Of a DNA stretch of 60,655 nt, positions 25,455 through 32,512 are shown piece by piece. The DNA lies in NCBI GenBank assembly GCA_028720205.1, contig JAQYLE010000006.1, positions 1 to 60,655 of the forward strand, given 5' to 3'. Within the stretch, counting starts at the first letter, position 1; every line of letters begins with the position of its first letter. This stretch comes from Clostridia bacterium. GTDB lineage: Bacteria > Bacillota > Clostridia > Christensenellales > Borkfalkiaceae. The position numbers and the translations under genes are program-made. The notes under the pieces were generated by a model. That model was not told where the DNA came from, ran no database searches, and worked only from the letters and a program-made list of their open reading frames with translations.

Positions 25455-25522
25455 TGACGTCTGCAAGACGTCAACGCGGCATTACCGCCTCAGCCGCAGA
25501 GAAACTTTCCCCTGCGGCTGAG
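25455..25522 (-). promoter_or_regulatory. Cluster of hairpins in the intergenic RNA
   Basis: Within the 256-base gap, CTCAGCCGCAG/CTGCGGCTGAG (25489-25499 and 25512-25522) form an 11-bp stem, and TGACGTC/GACGTCA (25455-25461 and 25467-25473) a 7-bp stem; smaller stems lie between and after them. This is more structure than a simple spacer needs. It could stabilise the 3' end of the highly expressed upstream message. Confidence 0.5.
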
Positions 25523-25560
25523 CCCGTTTTACGCTATGCCGTATAAGCAGTGTGCTTTGA

Positions 25561-26373
25561 TTACGCGGCAGGTACGGCGTCTACGTTGAATGTAAGAGCA
25601 ACGGTAGCGCCCGCTAAGTTTGCGGCGTTGTTGGTATTTACCGCCTCATTGTTCCCGTCGTAGTAGATGTAAATGTTAACGGTGAGAACGGTGGAATCGG
25701 TAAGGTTGGTATTGCCTCCTTTTATTTCCTCCGTGTTAGTGGTAGTGGTGCTGTCGAGAATGGCAATGCCGCCGTCGCTGGTGGTAACGAGAACTTTCGC
25801 CGCCGAGATATTCGAACCGTCGCCTTTCTTCGTGAACGCAGCGGTTACGGAAAGGTTATTCGCAGGGTTCGCGCCTTTCGCAACGGTGAGATGAACGGTT
25901 TTTTTAATTACGTAACCCGCGAAGGATGTCAACTGTCTTGCGGTATCCGCTTTTATAGTAGACGCTCCGGGTGCCGCCGCGTTAGCGGTATACCAGTTGG
26001 TAACGGTATCCGCAGTAGTTGCGCTCGTAACTTTTTCACCTGCCGTGGTAATATCAGCGCCATCAACCGTCTTATGACCGGATGCGACGGTAAGATAACC
26101 TACTTCGGTATCGTTAAGAGCGGGCGCGCAAGGATATACTTTGGCTTGATCATCGGAAACCGTCAGCGCAACGGTGGTTGCGTTTTCAGTTTGAATAGCC
26201 TCAGCGGAAGAATTCGTTTCGCTGATTAACAGGTAGGTAGTATCCGTTTTAGCGGTAACCTGCATACCGGTGGCGGTAACCTGCGTGTTCATTGAGAACC
26301 AGGCGAAGGTTGAGGTGCCCAGGAGCGCCGCTGCCAGAAGCGTCATGCAAATTGCGGGGAATAATTTTTTCAT
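25561..26373 (-). CDS. TasA/camelysin-like secreted protein (major fibre subunit candidate)
   Basis: 270 residues with AAAGGAG upstream. Signal region KKLFPAICMTLLAAALLGTSTFAWFSMN: the hydrophobic core followed by TFAWFS is the hallmark of SipW-dependent secreted proteins. The mature chain is threonine-, alanine- and valine-rich, nearly devoid of aromatic clusters, and reads as alternating beta-strands (VIKKTVHLTVAKG, NLSVTAAFTKKG, VLTVNIYIYYDGN, ATVALTFNVDAVP), like TasA-fold fibre proteins. The C-terminal V.IYYDG...G..V.LTF pattern matches VVIWLEG...GG.MKVEMKF of the membrane-anchored neighbour. A tandem repeat array and a hairpin lie in its upstream region and hairpins lie downstream, consistent with strong independent expression. 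Confidence 0.75.
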   Translation of the reverse strand: MKKLFPAICMTLLAAALLGTSTFAWFSMNTQVTATGMQVTAKTDTTYLLISETNSSAEAIQTENATTVALTVSDDQAKVYPCAPALNDTEVGYLTVASGHKTVDGADITTAGEKVTSATTADTVTNWYTANAAAPGASTIKADTARQLTSFAGYVIKKTVHLTVAKGANPANNLSVTAAFTKKGDGSNISAAKVLVTTSDGGIAILDSTTTTNTEEIKGGNTNLTDSTVLTVNIYIYYDGNNEAVNTNNAANLAGATVALTFNVDAVPAA

Positions 26374-26411
26374 TGTTTTTTCTCCTTTTACAAAAAATTT
26401 TATTTATTATC

Positions 26412-26431
26412 GGCGCACGGCTCGTGTGCGC
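26412..26431 (-). promoter_or_regulatory. Leader hairpin upstream of the major fibre gene
   Basis: GCGCAC (26413-26418) and GTGCGC (26426-26431) form a 6-bp stem with a 7-base loop, directly between the 13-bp repeats and the ribosome binding site. Confidence 0.4.
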
Positions 26432-26496
26432 TTTTAACCTTTACTTTTAACCGTTACTATTAACCGTTACATTTACCGTTTACTTTTCACTTTTAC
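26432..26496. repeat. Five tandem 13-bp repeats
   Basis: Consecutive units starting at 26432, 26445, 26458, 26471 and 26484 follow the consensus TTTTAACCGTTAC; units 2 and 3 differ at one base and the outer units are more diverged. The array fills the space between the membrane-anchored protein gene (whose stop lies in the last unit) and the leader of the major fibre gene. Possible uses are a cooperative protein-binding array or a slippage-prone expression tuner. Confidence 0.85.
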
Positions 26497-27254
26497 GTTG
26501 TTTCGGGGTCTACGTCCGAAGTGGAAGTTACGCCAAACTTCATTTCTACTTTCATAACGCCGCCTATAATCGAATCCACGCAATCGGGGTCGTTGCCTTC
26601 CAGCCAGATTACCACGGTATATTTCATTACGTCGTTCGGCTTAAAATCTTCGATAACTCCTTTCGTCACCGTGTTTTTATTAAAGAACGCCACCGTATCG
26701 GGTTCGGGCACGGAATTTCCGTCCTCGTCCACGCCCGCCGCTCTGGCAAAATCGTCCTTTGCAACAAGCGTTTCGTTATACGTCTGAATCAGTCGTATCC
26801 GCACCGCTTTTTCGATGTCCATCGTCATGTTGGTAATATTCATCGAATATTCGTACGACAGCGTTTCCTTCCCCGAATTTTTGCAATAAAACGTATAGCA
26901 CAAATAATTTTCGCCGCTGTCGTTTCCGTCCACCGCGCCCAGATCTATTTCGTCGAGCGTTGCGCCGTCGATATTCGTCATCTCTTCAACCGCTTTACAG
27001 TTCAACCTTGACGTAGGCGCCGAAAAATATCTGTCGTCGGAAAGCGACAATCCGTATTGCAATGCGTGATATTTGTTTACCGATACGGTAAAACTTCCAA
27101 ATTTAGAATACATTACCGAAACAACGTAAACAAGTATCAGAAGCGCCGCAATCACCGCCAGAATTGCCGGAATAAGTTTTTTCAACAAGCGGTAATTACG
27201 TACTTCGTTCGCTCTTCTGCGTAATACCGACTTGCTCTTTTTTTCGGACATCAT
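26493..27254 (-). CDS. Membrane-anchored TasA/camelysin-like protein
   Basis: 253 residues. A basic cytoplasmic N-terminus (EKKSKSVLRRRANEVRNYRLLKK) is followed by one membrane helix (LIPAILAVIAALLILVYVVSVMY, about 31-53) and an extracytoplasmic beta-rich domain. There is no FAWF motif, so it should stay attached as a type II membrane protein. The C-terminal block YTVVIWLEGNDPDCVDSIIGG then VMKVEMKFGV is a pattern seen at the end of TasA/camelysin-like proteins. Its start overlaps the degenerate EAL gene by 4 bases. It is a good candidate for the membrane anchor or nucleator of the fibre. Confidence 0.7.
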   Translation of the reverse strand: MMSEKKSKSVLRRRANEVRNYRLLKKLIPAILAVIAALLILVYVVSVMYSKFGSFTVSVNKYHALQYGLSLSDDRYFSAPTSRLNCKAVEEMTNIDGATLDEIDLGAVDGNDSGENYLCYTFYCKNSGKETLSYEYSMNITNMTMDIEKAVRIRLIQTYNETLVAKDDFARAAGVDEDGNSVPEPDTVAFFNKNTVTKGVIEDFKPNDVMKYTVVIWLEGNDPDCVDSIIGGVMKVEMKFGVTSTSDVDPETT

Positions 27255-28054
27255 AATTCTTCGTACTCCGATTCAGGCTTTGTTAATTTAACCGCCTGCT
27301 CCGCGGTAAGCGGTACGGCTTCGCAATCGATAAACCCCGCGCAATCGGTGCGCCTCAGTTCGCGCCGCTTGTCCGCCGTTCCTTCCGCATACGCCTCTAT
27401 GCCCATGTTCTTTATGTACGTTATCATCGAAGATACCAGCATGGGTTTATCGCGGTTGCCCGCCCACGCTACGGCGGTTTTATCCAGAAGCACCGCGTAC
27501 GGTTGTACGGTAACGAGTTTCGAAAGCGGAAAATCTTCTTTTCCGCAACCCGTAATCATCGTTTTTACTTTTAACGAATGAATATCCTGCAACGCCCGCC
27601 GCGCTTTGTCAGTGGATTTTTCAAGTATTTCGGCAGGAAACTCCACCATAATAAACGACGGGTCGGTTATGCGGCTTTTTTTAAGAACGCCCGCTATCGC
27701 CTCGTATAAATCCGTACGGGAATTTTCTACCGCTTCCGCCGGACAACGCAACGATATAAACCGTATCGGGGGAGTGCAACCTTTAAAATCGCTTATATGC
27801 GCCGCCGCGCGCCTCAGGCTTTGTAAAAACAATTCCGTGCCCGTATCGCGCTTGTCGCAGATATGCGCGTAATCCTCTTGCCGCAGGGTGCCCGCAATCA
27901 CCGAACGAATCACCGTCTGCACCCTGAACGCCACCGGTCTGCCCGTGTCGCAGTCCGCTACGGGAACAAATACGAGTTCCAACGGAGAAACTCCGCTTTG
28001 TAAAGAGAGTTCTACGTATTTTTCAAACGTCCGCTTGTCGCTTATATTTTTCAT
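27251..28054 (-). CDS. Degenerate EAL-domain protein
   Basis: 267 residues from the ATG at 28054, which has AAAGGAGAG upstream; the longer open frame to 28207 runs through the riboswitch and is rejected. The fold order of an EAL domain can be followed: VFVPVADCDTGRPVAFRV stands where QPI...G.EAL should be, MVEFPAEIL for IEITE, ITGCGKEDF for DDFGTG, VLLDKTAV for KIDRSFV and AYAEGTAD for AEGVET. The EAL residues, both metal-binding aspartates of DDFG and the final glutamate are gone, so no phosphodiesterase activity is expected. It is soluble, the first gene behind the c-di-GMP riboswitch, and may be a c-di-GMP or protein-binding regulator of the fibre machinery. Confidence 0.75.
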   Translation of the reverse strand: MKNISDKRTFEKYVELSLQSGVSPLELVFVPVADCDTGRPVAFRVQTVIRSVIAGTLRQEDYAHICDKRDTGTELFLQSLRRAAAHISDFKGCTPPIRFISLRCPAEAVENSRTDLYEAIAGVLKKSRITDPSFIMVEFPAEILEKSTDKARRALQDIHSLKVKTMITGCGKEDFPLSKLVTVQPYAVLLDKTAVAWAGNRDKPMLVSSMITYIKNMGIEAYAEGTADKRRELRRTDCAGFIDCEAVPLTAEQAVKLTKPESEYEEL

Positions 28055-28094
28055 ATACGTTCTCTCCTTTATCGTTTTTTCGTTGCGCCGCAAT

Positions 28095-28149
28095 AAAAAA
28101 GCGGCCGGCTGTAAACGGAAGTTCCGTTTGCAACTGGCTGCCACAATAA
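28095..28149 (-). terminator. Predicted riboswitch expression platform (terminator)
   Basis: On the minus strand AAACGGAA/TTCCGTTT (28122-28129 and 28113-28120) is a perfect hairpin core. Its outer arms extend with GTGGCAGCCAG (aptamer 3' strand, down to 28149) against CAGCCGGCCGC and are followed by TTTTTT (28100-28095). The outer arm shares sequence with the aptamer, so aptamer and full terminator cannot form together. Confidence 0.55.
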
Positions 28150-28200
28150 TTAAGGCCCTATAGTTTTGCGTCGCACGCTTTTGCGTGTTTTGCCCCTCGG
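28128..28200 (-). promoter_or_regulatory. c-di-GMP-I (GEMM-I) riboswitch aptamer
   Basis: The minus-strand RNA contains GGGGCAAAAC, a CACGC-AAAA-GCGTG hairpin, then GACGCAAAACTATAGGGC and, after a short stretch, GGCAGCCAGTTGC. These elements follow in the order and spacing of the GEMM-I consensus (GGCAAACC, hairpin, GGACGCAAAGCTATAGGGCCTAA, ATAGCCAGGTTGCC). The P2 stem has a mismatch and the loop is AAAA rather than GAAA, so it is a slightly divergent member. It lies in the leader of the degenerate EAL/fibre operon, after a strong promoter and before a terminator-like hairpin. Confidence 0.85.
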
Positions 28201-28271
28201 TATTCAATTCTCATTCGATTCTCGCGCCCGCGTCGGCGTAAAACCTTTCGCCGAGCGACGATTACGCGTTT

Positions 28272-28300
28272 ATTTTATCAGAAAAAAACGTATTTGTCAA
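28272..28300 (-). promoter_or_regulatory. Strong sigma-A promoter of the riboswitch-controlled operon
   Basis: TTGACA (28295-28300), a 17-bp spacer and TAAAAT (28272-28277) on the minus strand. Transcription would begin near 28265, giving a leader of about 210 bases that holds the c-di-GMP aptamer and terminator. The rest of the 347-base gap between the two genes (28301-28401) shows no other feature I can support. Confidence 0.8.
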
Positions 28301-28401
28301 GAAAAAAAACGCATAATTCCACAAAAAGACAAGTTATTTTTAAAGCCTGAGCGCAACTCTTCCGTACGACTTTTCCGTAAGCCTTTTCCGTGCGGAATTT
28401 A

Positions 28402-29472
28402 TCACGATTCGCCCCGGTATCTGCCTTCCTGTTCGTTCTGTTCCGCGTAATATCTTTTTTTATTCAGGTACATTTCCGATTCAGCCGCTTTTATCAGTTG
28501 TTCGGTATCTCTTTCTATCTTATCCTGCTCGGCGTACCCGAACGAGAGAAGATTGCCGTGTGCGGCGGAAAAACTTTTTAATTCGTTCAGTTTTTGTTCC
28601 GTTTCGTTTTTATCCGCGTCGGCAAGAAACGCTACGAACTCGTCGCCGCCCACGCGGTAAACGTTTTCGCTCCCGAACAGACGGGTTAATTCTCCGGCTA
28701 TGTTCTTTAACATCTCGTCGCCGTTGTTATGCCCCAACTCGTTGTTGCATTCGTGCAGTCCGTTCGCGTCAACGTAACAGCAGCCTATGCCCCGCTTGCA
28801 CGATTCGGTATGACCGCCCTTATTCAGTTCGAAAGAGTTCCTGTTGTTTACGCCCGTAAGCAGATCGGTCAGGCTGAGATATCTCGAACGGTAATCGAAA
28901 TAGTATCTTTGATACTTCGTTCTTATCGCAAAAAATCCTACGATAACGCTTACGGTACAAAAAAGGATTACGTGAATCACGTCCAACGTACGCACCGAAG
29001 GATCTTTCAGAAATAACGCGGCTATTATAAAAATAATCGTATAAATCAAAAGAAAACAGATTACGCGAATGGGTTTATCCGAAAAAAGCAACGGCGCAAC
29101 AAGCAGTAAGGCGATGAAAGTCACCGCGTTTTTATCGGGAGCGACCACCGTCGCAAGCAATATTCCCACGGCAAACAAAACCGACCAAAAAATATAAACG
29201 TTGAAAATCAGCGCCGTTCTGCTCATTTTAACGCATTTGTAAAGCACGTATAACGCCAGATCAACGCACAATAAACTGAAATAAATCCATCTGCCCGCTT
29301 TTGCAATGTCGAAAAACAGCGAGCAAATAAACATCAAAGCAAAAAAGACCGCTACGATTGCGGCGCACATCTTTAAATTATTCCGGTTTTCTTCCGAAAC
29401 GTCGTTCTTGATTGTTTCATATTCGTCTTTAGTCAAACCGGCATATAACAAATCGTTTTTAGTAAATTTCAT
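28402..29472 (-). CDS. Six-TM membrane diguanylate cyclase (GGDEF)
   Basis: 356 residues, AGGAG ribosome binding site. The N-terminal half has six hydrophobic helices between about 35 and 195 (CAAIVAVFFALMFICSLFF through VIHVILFCTVSVIVGFFAI), forming a small-molecule or membrane-state sensor. The GGDEF domain is intact: LTGVNNRNSFEL, DANGLHECNNELGHNNGDEML and YRVGGDEFVAFL. No RxxD inhibitory site is obvious five residues before the signature. It should make c-di-GMP from two GTP at the membrane. It lies between the two-component regulator and the c-di-GMP riboswitch, and so likely feeds the latter. Confidence 0.92.
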   Translation of the reverse strand: MKFTKNDLLYAGLTKDEYETIKNDVSEENRNNLKMCAAIVAVFFALMFICSLFFDIAKAGRWIYFSLLCVDLALYVLYKCVKMSRTALIFNVYIFWSVLFAVGILLATVVAPDKNAVTFIALLLVAPLLFSDKPIRVICFLLIYTIIFIIAALFLKDPSVRTLDVIHVILFCTVSVIVGFFAIRTKYQRYYFDYRSRYLSLTDLLTGVNNRNSFELNKGGHTESCKRGIGCCYVDANGLHECNNELGHNNGDEMLKNIAGELTRLFGSENVYRVGGDEFVAFLADADKNETEQKLNELKSFSAAHGNLLSFGYAEQDKIERDTEQLIKAAESEMYLNKKRYYAEQNEQEGRYRGES

Positions 29473-29593
29473 TTTGTTATTGCTCCTGTCGGCGCGATCA
29501 ACGCTTCGCGCTCCTGCAAAACGGGATTTCTGAAACGTAAACTTTTCGTTTTTTTAATATTACTATTTTAGTTTTATTTTTATTTTAAACCCC

Positions 29594-29614
29594 AAAGGAC
29601 GACGAAAGGACGAC
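29594..29614 (-). promoter_or_regulatory. Direct repeats upstream of the cyclase gene, candidate SARP-type site
   Basis: AAAGGACGAC occurs at 29594-29603 and 29605-29614 (plus-strand reading), identical copies with an 11-bp period, i.e. one helical turn. They lie in the 200-bp gap between the response regulator and the cyclase gene, just upstream of an A/T-rich promoter-like stretch. SARP-family activators are known to bind tandem direct repeats with 11-bp periodicity next to the -35. Confidence 0.55.
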
Positions 29615-29672
29615 TATTTGTCGAAAAATAAAAATTATTTTAATAATTTATAATAAAATTATGCCGTTTCCG

Positions 29673-30500
29673 TTATTTTCGTTTTGCCATTATCGCTTCG
29701 AATCTTCCCGTGGAAAACTCCGCCCACGAATAGGCGTACATATATTCCCCGCGATAGGCGTTTATCGCGGAGGGGTCGCCTTTTTCAAAGTCGTAGGCGT
29801 CGCATTTTATAGCGGCGGGGTCAATCGCCAACTGATTCCACGATTGCACCAGAACGTTCCCGATTCCCGCCGCTTTCAGGTCCGCTTTTAAAAACGAAAC
29901 CGTTCTGGTTACCGCGTTTTTCAGTTTTTTATCGTAGTTCTCGTTTTCAAACAAAACGGCGGCGATGCGTTCCGTGGTTACGCCCGCACCGTTTCTGTCT
30001 ATCAGATACGCAAACAGTTCTTTGGCTTTTGCCCGTGAAAACTTCAACGGCTTACCGTTTACGAATACTTCGAAATCCCCGAAGGTTTTTACCCGCACTC
30101 CCGCGTTTCGTGCGTTTTGTTCGTCTTTCCAATCTTCCACCATTTCGTCGAGCACGTCGGTTATGTCTTTTGCCCGCACGGGTTTTAATAAATACCCTTT
30201 CGCTTTCAGCCCGAACGCGTCTATCGCGTATCGGCTGTACGCGGTGCAGAAAAACAGCCTGACTTTCGGAAAATACGTTTTTAGCATTTTCGCCGCTTCT
30301 ATTCCGTTCGTTTCCGGCAGTTCCACGTCGCAGAACGCGTAATCGAGTTCCCCGCCGCTCTCTTTCAGCGATTTCGCAAACGCTTCCGCGCCCGCCGCGT
30401 CGTTCAGCCCTTTTATATCCGCAAGGGGAAATACCGTTTTTATCTCCCTGATCAAACCGGCAAGCGCAAGTCTTTCGTCGTCCAGTACCAGAATGTTCAT
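29673..30500 (-). CDS. Response regulator with SARP-type winged-helix DNA-binding domain
   Basis: 275 residues from the ATG at 30500, which overlaps the end of the kinase gene by 4 bases; the longer frame to 30770 is an extension into the kinase and is rejected. The receiver domain shows the acidic pair at D7-D8, the phosphorylatable aspartate at D58 in FCDVELPETNG, FFCTAYS and the lysine in LLKPV. The DNA-binding domain FGDFEVFVNGKPLKFSRAKAK then ELFAYLIDRNGAGVTTERIAAVLF is a Trans_reg_C/SARP winged helix, and the C-terminal YRGEYMYAYSWAEF is a common ending in this response regulator type. It should act with the kinase and probably controls the cyclase gene. Confidence 0.9.
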   Translation of the reverse strand: MNILVLDDERLALAGLIREIKTVFPLADIKGLNDAAGAEAFAKSLKESGGELDYAFCDVELPETNGIEAAKMLKTYFPKVRLFFCTAYSRYAIDAFGLKAKGYLLKPVRAKDITDVLDEMVEDWKDEQNARNAGVRVKTFGDFEVFVNGKPLKFSRAKAKELFAYLIDRNGAGVTTERIAAVLFENENYDKKLKNAVTRTVSFLKADLKAAGIGNVLVQSWNQLAIDPAAIKCDAYDFEKGDPSAINAYRGEYMYAYSWAEFSTGRFEAIMAKRK

Positions 30501-32428
30501 AGTATGGCTTCTCCTTTTTCCGCCGCGTTCTTTTTTAACAGAATGGTTATCGTAGTGCCTTTGCCTTTTTCGCTTTCTATATTCATCGCGGCGCCTGCAA
30601 TCATTTCCAGCCGTTTTTTTACGTTGGCTATTCCTACGTGCGCGGTCCCTTCGTCTTTTAACGTTTCCGCAGGGTCGAATCCCGCCCCGTCGTCTTTTAC
30701 GCATATCGTAGTTATTCCGTTCGAAGAAAAAGAAGAAAGCGTTACCGTGCCGCCCTGTTTTTTTGCGCATATCCCGTGTTTTACGGCGTTTTCCACTAAC
30801 GGCTGTACGGTTAAGGGCGGAATAAAAAAGTTGCTTTCCCTTATATCGTATATCACGTTCAGGCGGTCTCCGAACCTCATCTTTTCAAGGTTCAGATACG
30901 TCTGAACGTGTTTTAATTCCTTAGAAAAATGCACCGCCGTTTCCGTTCCGCTGAATTCCATATTTTCGCGCAGATACGCCGAAAAATCAGTCAGCATTTC
31001 CTTGGCGGTATGCGGTTCGCTCTCGCACAGTTCGATAATAGCGCTCAGCGAATTGTAAATAAAGTGCGGCTTTATCTGCGACAACATCAGCGACATACGG
31101 CTCGTCGCCAGTTCCTTTTCCTGTTCCGCGATTCTTTTACCCCGCTCGCCGTATTCTTCCAACGCATTTATTCCCGAAATAACCGTGTAAAGGATAAACG
31201 CCGCCAGCGTAAACACCAGTACCGACGAATTGCCGATGAGGTAATAAGCCGCCAGATCGCTGAGCGCCCCGGCTATAAATAAAAACGCCGGGTTGCCCGT
31301 TTTACGATTGCGATCGGAATCGGCGTTTCGTTTGTTGAATATAAAATTGCAAAATACTATAACTATGCCTGCGATAATTATAAAATGCGTGACAAACAAA
31401 CTCTCCCTTAAATCGGCAACCCCGAAAACCTGAAGGGCGAGTTGCACCAGGCTGACGCACGTCGCCGCTATGCAGTAAACGTCCGTAAATTTACGGCTGA
31501 GCCTGCCGTACCTGAGCCTTACGGACGTCATCAACGGCACGACGCCCAACGTCAGCATGCAAATCGAACAATAATACACGAACGCGGGATTCTGCGAAAA
31601 AAGAAATGCCGTAAACCGCGTATCGGTAAATCTCCATAATCCCACCAGAACCGAAAACAGTCCGAGCAGCATCAATTCCTCGCCTTGTTTTTTCTTAATA
31701 TAACGCCACAGTCCCGAGGCGACGAATATTAAGCCCATCATCGCCGAAATAACGCTTAAAACCAGTTGAGGTAAATCTTTCTCCAATTGCGCGTTGTAAA
31801 TCGCAAGTTCGTTGCCCTGTAAAATCTCCGTTTCCCAATCATCGAACGCTTTGTATACGGAAGCGATTTTTATAACGACCTCTTTCCCCGCGTCGTCCGG
31901 CGATAGCGGCACCATAACCCAATTCGCGCCGGGGGTTTTAATATTGTTCTTGTCTCCCGTCGTTATACCGTACTCCCGCTCGCCGCCTATAAATACTTCG
32001 CAAAACTGGTGTACCGAATAAAACGCTATACAATCGCCGGATTCGGGCGTTTCGCCTAACGTAAACGAATATTCCGCAAGCGTTCCCGCGCCCTCCTGCG
32101 AATTTTCCGTTTTTACAAGCGTATAATCGTTAATCTTTCTGTAATCGTTCTTCGTTCGTCCGCCGAAAATGATTACGTTGTCCGACAGCAATACAAATAT
32201 CAGATAGCCTAAAAACGCGCATACCGAAACCAGATAAATAACAACGACTAATTTTGTCGACAGGGGTTTCTTTTCGGTTTTTCCCTTTCCGTCGAAATAT
32301 CCGCCCGACGGCAGGTTGTTTTCCCCTGCGTTAAAAGGCGCCCCCGATTTTTTTGCGCGCGATTGCGACGGGCGGACTTCACCCGTCTGCCCGTCCGTGC
32401 GCCTGTCTGAAAAATGCTCGTCCCTCAT
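30497..32428 (-). CDS. LytS-like sensor histidine kinase with 7TM sensor
   Basis: 643 residues. One membrane helix near 57-83 is followed by an extracellular beta-rich sensor domain (about 90-215), then seven hydrophobic helices (about 220-415), an arrangement like 7TMR-DISM receptors. The cytoplasmic part is the His_kinase/LytS type: MSLMLSQIKPHFIYNSL with the phospho-accepting histidine in PHF, then the ATPase domain with PPLTVQPLVENAVKHG (N box) and KDDGAGFD (G1), ending GKGTTITILL. It is the first gene of the two-component operon, read from a promoter with an embedded palindrome. The extracellular ligand is unknown. Confidence 0.92.
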   Translation of the reverse strand: MRDEHFSDRRTDGQTGEVRPSQSRAKKSGAPFNAGENNLPSGGYFDGKGKTEKKPLSTKLVVVIYLVSVCAFLGYLIFVLLSDNVIIFGGRTKNDYRKINDYTLVKTENSQEGAGTLAEYSFTLGETPESGDCIAFYSVHQFCEVFIGGEREYGITTGDKNNIKTPGANWVMVPLSPDDAGKEVVIKIASVYKAFDDWETEILQGNELAIYNAQLEKDLPQLVLSVISAMMGLIFVASGLWRYIKKKQGEELMLLGLFSVLVGLWRFTDTRFTAFLFSQNPAFVYYCSICMLTLGVVPLMTSVRLRYGRLSRKFTDVYCIAATCVSLVQLALQVFGVADLRESLFVTHFIIIAGIVIVFCNFIFNKRNADSDRNRKTGNPAFLFIAGALSDLAAYYLIGNSSVLVFTLAAFILYTVISGINALEEYGERGKRIAEQEKELATSRMSLMLSQIKPHFIYNSLSAIIELCESEPHTAKEMLTDFSAYLRENMEFSGTETAVHFSKELKHVQTYLNLEKMRFGDRLNVIYDIRESNFFIPPLTVQPLVENAVKHGICAKKQGGTVTLSSFSSNGITTICVKDDGAGFDPAETLKDEGTAHVGIANVKKRLEMIAGAAMNIESEKGKGTTITILLKKNAAEKGEAIL

Positions 32429-32512
32429 TTCCCGTCCACCGTTTTTACGCTTTCTTGAAAAATCTTTGAATATTATCTGAAAATTCCCGTTTACAAGGGT
32501 ATTTACAGGGGT

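Noticed and set aside
26432-26496. CRISPR array
   Set aside because: The 13-bp units are directly adjacent with no spacers, and no cas genes are present.
28055-28207. N-terminal 51-residue extension of the degenerate EAL protein
   Set aside because: This stretch coincides with the riboswitch and its terminator and lacks a ribosome binding site at its start; the ATG at 28054 has a good one.
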